Shown here: positions 35,158-45,934 of the stretch, piece after piece | Layout: the number at the start of each line of letters is the position of its first letter | Numbering within the stretch: position 1 is the first letter of the stretch | NCBI GenBank assembly: GCA_028571685.1 | Contig: CM053142.1 | Span: forward strand, 123,310,796 to 123,374,795 | Length of the DNA: 64,000 nt | Origin: Heterohyrax brucei | Taxonomy: Eukaryota > Chordata > Mammalia > Hyracoidea > Procaviidae | Reading direction: 5' to 3' | Notes under the pieces: model-generated | Databases searched by the model: none | Seen by the model: the letters and a program-made list of their open reading frames with translations, nothing else | Told to the model about the DNA's origin: nothing | Made by a program: the position numbers and the translations under genes

Positions 35158-36289
35158 AGTATTTAAAATCTACAAAGCTGGTTTTTAGTTCTTAATTTTA
35201 ACTATACTTTTCAGTGAAAAAAAAAAATGCCCGTCATCTTTGAAGTCAAATACAAATTTCATGCTATATAGAATCCAGTTCTAAGTTACACATTGAGAGG
35301 ATTATGATTTTGGTTTGAGATAATATTAAAAATAAACACAACGTTCCTGAAGTGATGTTCTTCCCAACAATGAAAGAGAAGTATCAAAGTACTTGTAAGC
35401 CAATATTTCCATAGTAAGGAAACAGATATATTTCTATGAAAATGGCTTTCTGAGTGATGTGTTGAAATGCTGAGTTCTGTGGCAGGCATAAGTAAATTAA
35501 AGTGAAAGTCTGCAAAATTGTTTGTTGAACATAGATTTCATCATGTTGTTTAAATATATTAAGTGAATTACAACGTCCAGTTACGCAGGCATTTATCAGT
35601 GCACTGGAAATCATAAAAAACCTGCTTTCTTTCATAAGCTACTTATGTGCTTTCAGTGTTTTCTCTTGTTTTAATGCTTTTCTCTATTTCTAAGGGCACT
35701 ACTTTTCCTCAAATAGTGAAGTAGTTTTTACACTGAAGTGTGTATTAGCACTGCTTACATCTTCTCTTTGAAATAATGGGTGAATTACCATCAGAACAAG
35801 TTTCTTACAAATGACTTATTTATCTCAGCAAGCAGTCTCAGTAATAAAAAAACGAAATGAGTTAACATCACTAGTGACTAAAAGATGCACATACACACAA
35901 CTCTCACTCTCATTTATCTATGCTCTCTTTTTAAATTTTAAAACATGACAAAATCATCTTCCTCCTTAGTCTAAAGAATTAGTTTTAAGAAAATAATTGA
36001 TAGCAAATAAAAATTTTGCATACTTATTTGAGTAAATAAATGAGAACCAATGAATGCAAAGAAGAGAACACAGTGACATGTGACTATTTCAAGTAATTTG
36101 TCACAGTCCTTCAATTGAGAATCCAACTTTTCATTCTGTCTTAGCTGTAAAGAAATAATCTGACCACATTTCTCCCAAGTTCCACCCACCCACTCTGGTC
36201 CACTTCAGCAGCACTTCCCTTGTCTGAGTTAACCAGTACTGACTCCTGTACGTCCTTCATCCGTCTGACAAAGACAAGATGATCATCAA
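35158..36289. other. Unassigned AT-rich sequence
   Basis: About 1.1 kb upstream of the full-length L1, with no recognisable gene or repeat. Confidence 0.4.
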
Positions 36290-36300
36290 AAGGAGGTACA
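36290..36300. repeat. Target-site duplication, 5' copy, of full-length L1
   Basis: AAGGAGGTACA here matches AAGGAGGTGCA at 43361-43371 with one mismatch. It immediately precedes the first base of the L1 (GGGAGGTGGAGTCAAG). Confidence 0.85.
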
Positions 36301-37297
36301 GGGAGGTGGAGTCAAGCTGGCGGACTAAGCCCACGTCTCCTTATCCCTCTGGAAACCAAGACCTGAATTGACAATCAAACAGAGCCTTCAGAGCACCTAA
36401 TCAGCCTCAGGACACGGCACAGAGCTGTTCATTGGGACTTCATACCACTCAGCGAAAAACCTCCCCTCTTTCCCTGACTCCCGCTCCTGGCTAGCCCCGG
36501 CTCTCAGGGACGGAAGGTAAACGCACCATTTTGACTTTTTTTCGCTGTCTCGGCTGGCGGGCGGAGCTGGGTCTCGCCTGGCAACTGGACTCAGACGCGT
36601 TGCTGGGGGGATAGGCAGGCAAAATTCCCATATTCTGAGAGCCACGCTCAGGACTCTGTTAATCTAGCCACTTTGAGCCTTTCATTTTGTAGCTGCCTCA
36701 GTGGGGTTTGTGAGGAGCTCCGCGGTCAGGGTGCGGGACGCCATGTTGGTACCAAGATTTCAGGCGGACCTCGTTCTTAGCCTGGGAGCCAGCGCCTGCA
36801 AACAGGACAGCGCTTCTCCAACAGAAAAGTAGTGATTTTGCACAGTGCTGCCTACGTTGGGGGCCCTGCAACAGAAGCAGAGGAATCACTAACTCTCGGC
36901 ACCTTTAGCCCCCCTGTCTGCTGCCTGTGTGGAGGACGCCATCTTGGGTACGGTGGCCGCAGCTGGACCTAATTCTTAGCGTGGGAGCCAGAGCTTGCCC
37001 ACAGGAGAGCACTTTCCTATCACAAAACCAGTACTCGATGCAGTGTTGGCTAAGGCTAGGCCCTGTCAGCAGAGGCCAACAGAGCAGTAGCATTGCTGTA
37101 TTCTGAACTAGTTTGTTACCATCCGGGGTTGGATACACTGGCACTTATTTTGTCAGATGAGAAGAGGGACCTCTACACCTGAAAACCTAACTGACTTGTG
37201 AACTGGTCAGATACCTTTTGCTTTACATTTGAAGACAGCCTAGAGAAACATTTGCAATCCATCATCACAGTAGCTCTACCAGCCTCTATATACTCAC
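36301..37297 (+). promoter_or_regulatory. L1 5' UTR / internal promoter with two monomers
   Basis: This roughly 1-kb GC-rich region should carry the L1 internal RNA polymerase II promoter. Two diverged tandem units are visible. Unit 1 (about 36739-36885) contains 'gacgccatgttgg' and 'cctgggagccagcgcctgc'. Unit 2 (about 36937-37085) contains 'gacgccatcttggg' and 'gtgggagccagagcttgcc'. Each has a CCAT core of the YY1 type near its start. The L1 at 61464 has only one such unit. Confidence 0.75.
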
Positions 37298-38133
37298 ATG
37301 AGACCCAAAAAGCAACAGACAATTGTGGCATACAAGCAATCACTCATGGCTTCAGAAGGCTCCCAAACAAAGCAACCAAGGAGTTTTCCAGATGAAGAAA
37401 CTTTTATGAAAGCATCAGGAAGTGAATACAAATTCATTATATACAGAGCCCTTCTAGACCTTATACAAAATGCAGCAGAACAAAATGAAAAATCTAGCAA
37501 GTTGTTCCATCTGATGGAACACCAGTACTCTGAAATCCAACGAAATCAGAAAAAAGAAACAAGAAAAATGAAGAAACATTAAGAAACATGTGGGACTCTA
37601 TTAACAGGAACAACCTTTGATTAATTGGAGTCCCTGAACAGGCTGAGAAATCTGAGAACCTAGAGAGTATTGTTGTTGAGCTGCTGAAAGAAAACTTCCC
37701 AGAAATCATAAAGGAAGAGAATATAGACATCTCAGATGCATATCATACGCCACCGAATATAGATCTCAAAAGAAAGACTCCAAGACATATTATAATCAAG
37801 CTTAACAAAATGAAACACAAGTAGCAACTCTTAAAGGCAGCAAGACTCAAGGCAAAGCTAACATTCAGAGGGAAACCCTGTAGGCTCTGGTCAGATTTCT
37901 CAGCAGAAACCATGCTGGCACGGAGACAGTGGCACGACACATTCAAAGACTTGAAGGAGAAGAACTTCCAACCGAGAATTATATATCCTGCAAAACTATC
38001 TTTGAAATATGAAAATGAAATTAAGACATTCTCAGATAAACAGAAACTCAGAGACATTGTAAAAACCAAACCCAAACTACAAGAAATACTGAAAGAAGTC
38101 CTTGGCTTTGGCTTAAAAGAACAAAACCACTAA
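37298..38133 (+). pseudogene. L1 ORF1 (RNA-binding chaperone), disrupted
   Basis: ORF1 encodes the trimeric nucleic-acid-binding protein that packages L1 RNA. The start MRPKKQQTIV at 37298 aligns with MPKKQQTL in the L1 at 62498. The open frame runs 94 codons and then stops at 37580. Compared with the 62.5-kb copy, about 125 bp of the coiled-coil segment are missing near 37540, and the reading frame is shifted. The C-terminal RNA-recognition and CTD region resumes in other frames, with a 73-codon stretch at 37912-38133 ending at the native stop (LGFGLKEQNH). Confidence 0.85.
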
Positions 38134-38552
38134 CTTTATATATTAGAACGACACACTACTCAATACTCTACTCATTTAGGGAAGGCCCCAAAGTAATACA
38201 CAGCTTTGATATGGAAAGAAGCAATCCAGTGATCATCATGAAAACTATGGTGTCATCATAATAAAAAGAGGGATATACCACAGTCATTATAGTCCTTCCA
38301 CATGGAGAGGAAGATGACAAGACTGATAGTAATTAAAATTGGGTTTGTAAATAGTTTATTAAGGGGGTTCATAGGGGCAGCTGTAAAGCACAACAAAGGT
38401 GTATCATACCATTTCAAGAAATCTAACACACAAGTCTCAACAACTATAAAACCAGCTCTGAAAATGGTGAAAAATCAACTCACAAAAAAGAGTGTCCCAG
38501 AACAGACTAATAACAACAGAGAAAACATCAAGATAAAAATAAACATATCACA
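38134..38552 (+). other. L1 inter-ORF spacer, about 420 bp
   Basis: The spacer between ORF1 and ORF2 is about 419 bp here and about 434 bp in the L1 at 61464, much longer than the short spacer of human L1. An 87-codon frame (38302-38565) overlaps the ORF2 start. The homologous frame in the other copy stops after about 19 codons, so I do not consider it a conserved protein. Confidence 0.6.
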
Positions 38553-41500
38553 ATGGCAGCACTGAACACATACCTATCAATAATTACATTGAATGTGAAT
38601 GGACTGAATGCTCCAGAAAAGAGACACTGAGTGTCATCTTGGATCAAAAGACACAACCCAGCCATATGTTGTCTACAAGAAACTCACTTGAGACCTAAAG
38701 ACAGGAACAAACTGAAAATTAAAGGATGGAAGAATATATAGCAAGCTAACAATGAACAAAGAAGAACAGGGGTGGCAATTCTAATCTCAGACAAAATCAA
38801 TTTTAATGTCAAATCTACCATCGTGGACAAAGATGGACACTATTTATTGCTGAAAGGTTCAGTACACAAGCAAGACTTAACTATATTAAATATTTATGCA
38901 CCTAATGCCAGAGCACCTAAATATGCCCAAGAAACACAGACTACACTCAAAAGAGAGTTAGATGACTCCACAATAACAGTGGGAGACTTTAACACTCCAT
39001 TCTCATCACTAGACAGATCATCCAGGGAAAAAGCTCAGTAAAGATACAGAAGACCTCACTGACACAATTAACCAACTAAACTTCATTGATATATACAGAA
39101 CTTTCCACCCATCGGCAGACAACTACACCTTCTTCTCCAGTGCACATGGAACATTCTCCAGAATTGACCACATGATAGGCCATAAGGCAATGCTCAACAA
39201 AATCCATACCATTGAATTACTGCAAAGCATCATCTCAGATCATAAAACCATAAAAGTTGAAATGAATAGCAGAAAAAAACATAGATAGAAAGTGGAACTC
39301 TTGGAAACTGAACAACATCTTGCTCAAAAAAACATGGGTTATAGAGGAAATCAAGGATGAATTAAAGAAATTCATGGATTCCAATGAGAACGAAAACACT
39401 TCCTACCAGAATCTATGGGATACAGCCAAAGCAGTGCTCAGAGGTCTGTTTATCTCCATAAATACACACATCTGGAAGGAAGAAAGAAACCAAATCAAGG
39501 AACTAACTCTACAGCTTGAACAAGTAGAAAGAGAACAACAGAGGAACCCCTTGGGCACCAGAAGAAATGAGATCATAAAGATTAGAGCAGAGCTAAATGA
39601 ATTAGAGAATAGAAAAACAACTGAAAAAATTGAAAAGACCAAAAGCTGGTTTTTTGAAAAGATCAACAAAATTGATAAACCACTGGCTAAACTTACTAAA
39701 GAAAAGCAGGAAAGGAAACAAATAACCCAAATTAGAAATGAGAGGGGAGTTGTCACCACAGATGCAACAGAAATCAAAAATATAACAGAATACTATGAAA
39801 GACTGTACACTAACAAATTTGAAAACCTAGGGGAAATGGACCAATTCCTTGACTCATACCACCTACCCAAATTATCACAATGTGAAGCAGAACAACTTAA
39901 TAAACCCATCACAAAGGAAGAGATTGAGAAGGTCATCAAAATACTGCCAACAAAAAAGTCCGGGCCCAGATGGCTTCACGACAGAATTCTACCAAGCATT
40001 TAGAGAAGCGTTATTCACAATACTGCGGAGACTATTTCACAGTATAGAAAGGGATGGAGTACTCCCAAACTCATTCTATGAAGCCAGCATAACCCTGATA
40101 CCTAATCCAGGGAAGGATCCAACAAAGACTGAGAACTACAGACCGATATCACTCATGAACCTAGATGCAAAAATCTTCAACAAAATTCTTGCCAACAGAA
40201 TACAACAACATATCAAGAAAATAATCCATCATGACCAAGTGGGATTCATACCAGGGATGCAAGGCTGGTTCAACATCAGGAAAACAATTAATGTGATTAA
40301 CCACATAAATAACACAAAAGACAAGGATCACCTGATTTTGTCCATTGATGCAGAAAAGGCATTTGATAAAGTCCAACACCCATTCATGCTAAAAACTCTT
40401 AGCAAAATGGGCATAGATGGCAAATTCCTCAACACAATAAGGGCCATTTATACAAAGCCAATTGCCCACATCATCCTGAATGGAGAGAGACTGAAAGACT
40501 TTCCCTTGAGATCAGGAACTAGACAAGGATGCCCACTGTCACCTCTCCTATTCAACATTGTGCTAGAAGTTCTAGCCAGAGCAATTAGACAAGACCAAGA
40601 AATAAAGGGCATCTGCATCGGCAAAGAGGAAGTTGAAATCTCCCTGTTTGCAGATGATATGATTGTATATGCAGAGAATCCCAAGGAATCTATATGTAAA
40701 CTACTCAAACTGATAGAAGAGTTCAGCAAAATCTCAGGATACAAGATAAACATAAGTAAATCAGTAGGTTTCCTTTCTACCAACAATAAGACTGTTAAGG
40801 AGGAAATTATCAAGTCAATATCATTTACAATAGCCCCTAAGAAGATAAAGTACCTAGGAATTAATCTAACCAGGGAAACAACAGACCTTTACAAAGAGAA
40901 TTACAAGCCCTTGCTACAAGAAACTAAGAGAGACTTAGATAAATGGAAAAACCTACCCTGCTCATGGATAGAAAGACTTAACATTGTGAAAATGTCTATT
41001 TTATACAAAGCAATTTATTTATATAATGCAATCCCAACACAAGTTCCAGCATCATTTTTTAATGAGATGGAGAAACAAATCACCAATTTTGTTTGGAAAG
41101 GGAAGAAGCCCCGGATAAGTAAGGTACTACTAAAAAAGAAGAACACACTTGGAGACCTCTCATTACCCGACCTTAGAACATACTACACTGCCACAGTGGT
41201 CAAAACAGCCTGGTACTGGTACAATAACAGACAGATCAATCAATGGAACAGAATTGAGACCCCAGAGATGACACCATCTGCCTATGCCCAGTTGATATTC
41301 GACAAAGGCCCTAAGACATTAAACTGGGGTAAAAACAGTATCTTCAACAAATGGTGCTGGCAAAATTGGTTATCCATCTGCAATAAACTGAATCAAGAGC
41401 CATATCTTACACCTTGTACAAAAACCAACTCCAACTGGATAAGAGACCTAAAAATCAAACCTAAAACGATAAAGCTCATCCAAGAAAAGGTAGGAACAAC

Positions 41501-42275
41501 AATGGAAGTTTTAATACACAATGCGGACAGAGTCCAAAATCTGTCAAAGAAACCTCAATCAACAGAAGAGAAAATAGATAAATGGGAACTATTAAGAATC
41601 AAACACTTTTGCTCATCCAAAGACTTTATTAATAGAATTAAAAGAACACCCACAGAATGGGAAAAAATATTTGGCAACTGTATGTCAGACCGACGCCTGA
41701 TCTCCATAATCTATAAGATACTACAAAATATCAATAAGAAGATAAACCATCCAGTTAAGCAATGGGCAAAGGAGATGGACAGACAATTCACTAAAGAGGA
41801 GATCCAGGCAGCCAAAAAACACATGCGGACATGTTCACGATCTTTAGTTATTAAAGAAACTCAAATCAATACAACAATGAGATACCATCTCACCCCAACA
41901 AGATTGGCCATGATCCATAAAACACAAAACAACAAATGCTGGAGAGGCTGTGGAGAAAGTGGAACCCTCCTACACTGTTGATGGGGTTGCAAAATGGTCT
42001 GGCCTCTTTGGAAGGCAATCTGGTGCTTCCTTAAAAAAATGGATATCGATACACCATTTGACCCAGTAATTCCACTACTTGGAATATATCCTACAGAATC
42101 AAGGTCTTTCATACCAACAGACACATGCACCAGAATGTTTATCGCAGCACAGACCACAATAGCAAAAAGATGGAATCAACCCAGATGCCCAACAATAAAA
42201 GAATGGATAGGTAAACTATTGTACATATACTCAATGGAGCACTACACAATGATAAATAATAACGATGATTCCTAA
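38553..42275 (+). pseudogene. L1 ORF2 (endonuclease-reverse transcriptase), disrupted
   Basis: ORF2 starts at ATG 38553 (MAALNTYLSIITLNVNGLNA). The APE-type endonuclease domain has the ITLNVNGLNA, QETHLRP and VGDFNT motifs, and an SDH motif further on in another frame. In-frame stops occur at 38628 and 38739, and frameshifts near 39035, 39300 and 39965. From there the reverse transcriptase frame is open to 41981, with the [14 protein letters not shown] block and the catalytic FADDMIVY at 40648-40671. A TGA at 41979 replaces the first Trp of the conserved WWxCK motif. The C-terminal segment then continues in the same frame to 42275. This is about 1240 codons, the usual size for mammalian L1. 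Confidence 0.93.
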
Positions 42276-43360
42276 CCTGGTTTCAACTGGAAGACATTAT
42301 GTTTAGTGAAAGTAGTCAGCGACAAAAGGACAAATACTGTATGAGACCTCTACTATAAGATCTCAAAAACAGACTTGTGTATAGAAGAAAAGACTCTTTG
42401 ACAGCTGCAAGGGAGGGGAGGGAGGGGGGGTGGGGGGAGGGTTTTGTTTAGATAGTTATTAGAAATCTAGTTGGGAGAAAGTGGTGATAGCACACATTAG
42501 AAACAAGAACAACATTAAGTGGACTTCAGCATAACTTGAGTACTCCTTCCATCTTAACTCAATACTGCAAGGATAGAGTAGCTGGGGCGGGGGGTGGGGG
42601 ACCATGCTCTTAGGCGAATTCGAGGCCAATTGGCCCAACTAGCGTTTTGCCAAGAGAGCTCTCTGCACCCCACATTGGTGAGTGGCGTCTGGGCTCTTAA
42701 AAGCTGCCAAGCTGCCATCCAAGGACACAGTAAATGGTCCCAACTCGGCAGGAATGGATGCTCACCGAGGACCAAAATGACATGCAGTAAAGACAACCGA
42801 GAAGACAGAGAGACCCACAAGAGTAGGTGCCTACATCGACTTGGGACCGGAAGAACCAGATGGTGCCCGGCCATCACCAGCGATAGCCACGATGGAGCTC
42901 ACAGAGAGAAGTCTCACTGGCAACACAAGAATGAAAAGGGGTGCATCATGAGATCACCACTAAAAGACCTCAATTGATGGTCCAGTGGTTTTGGGGTTCC
43001 TCTGAGAGCATGGCCCCCAGCCCTGATGCTGCCCTTTCCCATAAATTATAAGAAAGGTCCACTCTTTGGACAGGAATGGATTGGACTTGGCAGTGCAGAG
43101 TGACCATATATTGGAAGCACTTTATGGTTCTATACATCTATAGGATATCATCTTGCTGACCTCTGGCTGGAGGAAGGGGAGTAGATGGAGAGGAGGGGAA
43201 AGGAGGCTGTTGGGAGGATGAGACATGTATGGAGCAGAGAGAAATAGTGTGCAGTCACCAGATAGGGAGAGCAGTGGAAGCTGCATATAGGTGGGCATGT
43301 AAATTTATACGTGAATGTACATTTTCACTCAATCATGTTAAATAAAAATTAAAAAAAAAG
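42276..43360 (+). other. L1 3' UTR with G-rich tracts and A-tail
   Basis: A roughly 1.06-kb 3' UTR. A nearly pure G/A-G run at 42411-42441 and a second at 42584-42600 could form G-quadruplexes, a known property of mammalian L1 3' UTRs. The UTR ends with 'cactcaatcatgttaaataa' and an A-rich tail. The 107-127 codon frames inside it are not conserved in the other copies here. Confidence 0.85.
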
Positions 43361-43371
43361 AAGGAGGTGCA
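43361..43371. repeat. Target-site duplication, 3' copy, of full-length L1
   Basis: AAGGAGGTGCA matches the 5' copy at 36290-36300 with one mismatch, and follows the L1 A-tail directly. Confidence 0.85.
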
Positions 43372-43379
43372 AAAGTGAG

Positions 43380-43520
43380 AAGAGATAATCTGCCAACAAA
43401 AACCATAACAAGACACCATTTCACACCCACCAAAGTGGAAAAAATTGACCAGGATGATAGTGTTAAGTTTTGGGGAGGATATGGATTAACAGAAATTGTT
43501 TCATGCTATGGAGCAGAAAT
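43380..43520 (+). mobile_element. Old L1 ORF2 fragment, sense
   Basis: 'acaccatttcacacccacca', 'aagttttggggaggatatgg' and 'cagaaattgtttcatgc' match the conserved segment near the end of L1 ORF2. The fragment is short and heavily degraded. Confidence 0.5.
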
Positions 43521-43539
43521 AATTTCTTTGTTATGGAGA

Positions 43540-44112
43540 TCCTAGTATGTGTAGTAGTCACTATGGTTTTAATTTGAATTTCTCAAAGAGCTAATTATGT
43601 TAAGCATGTCTTCGGATGCTTATTAATAGAATTTTGGATATCTTCTTTGGTGAAACATATAAATAAAATTTTCTCTTTTAAATTGTATATCTTCTTATAA
43701 TTAAACTGCAAGAGTTCTTCATATATTGTGCATACAATACTTTTATCAGATATATGATTTTCCAGTACCTTAGCTTCTCATTTCTTAATGGGCCTTTTGA
43801 GGAGGAAAAGTTTTCATTTTGATGAAATCCAAAATTTCATCTCTTTTTCTTTTGTTGGACCAGGCTTTTCAGTGGTAATACATCTTTGTCTAACTCAAGA
43901 CCACCAAGTCTTTCACCTGTTTCCCTTAGGGATTTTACAGTTTTAATTTTCAGGTAGGTCTATAATTCATTTTTAGATAATTATTGTATAGAGTAACAGG
44001 TAAAGGTGTAGGTTCTTTTTGTGCATATAACTATATAATTGTTCTACCACCATTTGTTGAAATAACAATTGTTTCCCATTGGATTGTCTCAAACCTTGTC
44101 AAAAAATTGATA
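43540..44112 (-). mobile_element. Old L1 (L1M-type) ORF2 fragment, antisense
   Basis: The plus strand reads as the reverse complement of L1 ORF2. At 44050-44110 'accatttgttgaaataacaa' then 'tttcccattggattgtctca' corresponds to the motif around the RT C-terminus. Upstream are 'gagttcttcatatattgtgc' and 'ttttcattttgatgaaatcc'. It is old and broken, and it abuts the BovB copy. Confidence 0.7.
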
Positions 44113-44934
44113 GATCACAAATACAAGAGTTTATTTGTGAACTCTATTATGTTCTACAAAAGCAACCTCAACAGTTCATTGACAAAAAACTGCCAGAAAT
44201 TCAAGCTGGACTCGGAAGAGGATGTGGAACCAGGGATATCATTACTGAAGTCAGATGGAACTTGGCTGAAAGCAAATACCAGAAAGATGTTTACCTGTTG
44301 ATTGACTGTGCAAAGGCATTTGACTGTGTGAATCATACTAAATTATGGCTAACATTGTGGAGAACGGGAATTCCAGAACATCTAAATGTACTCTTAAGGA
44401 ATCTGTATAAGGATCAAGAAGCAGTCACGAGAACAGAACAAGGTGATACTGCATGGTTTAAAGTCGAGAAAGGTGAGTGTCAGGGTTGTATACTTTCACA
44501 ATACCTTTTCAATCTGTATGCTGAGCAAATACTCTGAGAAGCTGGATTATACAAACAAGAAAGAGGCATCAGGATTGGAGAATGACTTATTAACAACCTG
44601 TGTTACACAGATGACACCACCTTACTTGTTGAAAGTGAAGAAGATTTGAACCCCTTACTGGTGAAGATCAAGGACCACAGCCTTCAGTATAGATTGAACC
44701 TCAAGAAAACAAAAATTCTCACAACTGGGCCAGTAAGCAATATTGTCATAAATGGAGAAACGATTGAGGTTGTCAAGGATTTCATTTTACTTGGGTACAC
44801 AATCAACACTCATGGAAGCAGCAGTCAAGAAATGAAAACATGTTTTCCACTGGGAAAATCTGCTGTAAAGGATCTCTTTAAAGTATTGAAAAGTAAATAG
44901 GTCACTTTGAAGACTAAAGTGCAGCTGACCCATA

Positions 44935-45024
44935 TTGAACGTACCATGAGTATTCTAGTTGCCCTGGTATCCATGGTAACCGTGGTATCCATACCCATGG
45001 TATCCATATCCATGGTACGTTCAA
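44935..45024. repeat. Inverted repeat with tandem-repeat spacer in BovB
   Basis: The 14-bp arms TTGAACGTACCATG (44935-44948) and CATGGTACGTTCAA (45011-45024) are perfect inverted repeats. The 62-bp spacer is made of GGTATCCAT-type units repeated about four times. The right arm corresponds to native BovB sequence, so the left arm and spacer are an addition. Confidence 0.85.
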
Positions 45025-45172
45025 TCACATGATACATATGCAAAAGTAGAGCGAATAAAGTAAACAGAAGATGAACTGTTGCCCTTGAATTGTGGTGTTG
45101 GAGAAGAAGGCAACTGACCACCAAAAGAACAAACAGATCTGTTCTGAAAGAAGTACAACTAAGAGTGCTCCT

Positions 45173-45217
45173 TGGAAGCAAAGATGGCAAGACTACATCT
45201 TGCCATCTTTGCTTCCA
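45173..45217. repeat. Perfect 20-bp inverted repeat in BovB
   Basis: The arms 45173-45192 (TGGAAGCAAAGATGGCAAGA) and 45198-45217 are perfect reverse complements around a 5-base loop CTACA. The left arm corresponds to native BovB sequence, as in 'agaagcaaggatgg' at 34901-34914. The right arm replaces native sequence. Confidence 0.95.
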
Positions 45218-45501
45218 TTTGGGCATGTTGTCAGGAGGGACCAGTCCATGGAGAAGGACATCATGCTTGGTAGATCAGAGGGTCAGCAACAAAGAGGAAG
45301 ACTCTTGAAGAGATGGATTGACACAGTGACCACAACAGTGAACTTAAGCTTAAAACCAACTGGTGACATGGTGTAAGACCAGGCAGTGTTTCATCCTGTT
45401 GTGAATAGGGTCACTGAGTCAGAATTGACTCAGCGACAAACTAACAACAACATTATGTTCCACTGACTTACTTTATGCTGCTATTGTACTTGATTAAATT
45501 A

Positions 45502-45531
45502 CCATGCCAACACCAAGTGCCGTCGACTCAT
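45502..45531 (+). mobile_element. Tail-only RTE/AfroSINE micro-insertion C
   Basis: The block CCATGCCAACACCAAGTGCCGTCGACTCAT is split here as CCATGCCAACACC and AAGTGCCGTCGACTCAT. It aligns with block A over its whole length, with an 11-bp loss across the palindrome. It ends at the same ACTCAT position. No clear target-site duplication is visible, so insertion as a unit is less certain than for A and B. Confidence 0.5.
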
Positions 45532-45934
45532 AAGAGATTTAAAAACTAAGTGAAAATTTTCTTATTCACCCATATATTCACTTTCTATTGCTCTCTCATT
45601 TCTTTCTATTGATCCACATTTCCATCTGATAACAGTTTTTTTCTTAAAGGAAAGACTTCCTATAATATTTCTTATAATGCAGGCCTACTGGTGATGTATC
45701 TTTTCAGTGACTGTATGTCTCAAATAATCTTCTTAAAAGACTTTCTATCCTTTACTTTTTTAACTATATATATGTGTGTGTGTGGTAGCTGATAGGTTTT
45801 GACAAAGCTCCTAACTGTCCCTACCTCCCGATACTCAACTCCCTCCCCTTCAAAGAAGTTTGGATCTAGTAACCTATTTTTAACTAATAGAATACAGAGA
45901 AACTATCACATCTGTGATTTATTATTAAGAGACT
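45532..45934. other. Unassigned sequence
   Basis: AT-rich sequence with a TATATA/TGTG run near 45765-45785. No gene is visible. Confidence 0.4.

Larger units (their letters stand above)
36301..43360 (+). mobile_element. Full-length L1 LINE (inactive)
   Basis: A complete 7.06-kb L1: GC-rich 5' UTR (36301-37297), ORF1 region (37298-38133), spacer (38134-38552), ORF2 (38553-42275), 3' UTR (42276-43340) and A-rich tail (43341-43360). It is bounded by an 11-bp target-site duplication. The start carries CAAGCTGGCGG, which resembles the YY1-type CAAGATGGCGG site used by mammalian L1 promoters. Three stops and about three frameshifts in ORF2, plus a deletion and frameshift in ORF1, make it inactive. 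The preserved ends and modest lesion load imply a lineage-specific insertion. It serves as the reference for the other L1 fragments in this window. Confidence 0.95.
44113..45455 (+). mobile_element. BovB/RTE LINE, RT domain and 3' end
   Basis: The sense copy covers the RT domain and the complete 3' end. An open frame at 44079-44537 carries the CAKAFDCVNHTKLW block (first catalytic Asp region) and a GECQGCILS block. The catalytic YTDD lies at 44604-44615. After a stop, 44646-44900 encodes the RT thumb and following region. The 3' part carries two inverted duplications (44935-45024 and 45173-45217), the post-RT motifs and the tail 'tgagtcagaattgactcagc' ending in aacaacaac. It is 5' truncated and broken by frameshifts, so inactive. 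Confidence 0.93.

Noticed and set aside
39849-41981. A 710-codon open frame as a possible host gene
   Set aside because: It carries L1 reverse transcriptase blocks ([22 protein letters not shown]) and sits within a full-length L1 with target-site duplications; it is ORF2.
42554-42977. Two frames of 107 and 127 codons overlapping on opposite strands
   Set aside because: They lie in the L1 3' UTR and are not kept in the other L1 copies in this window.
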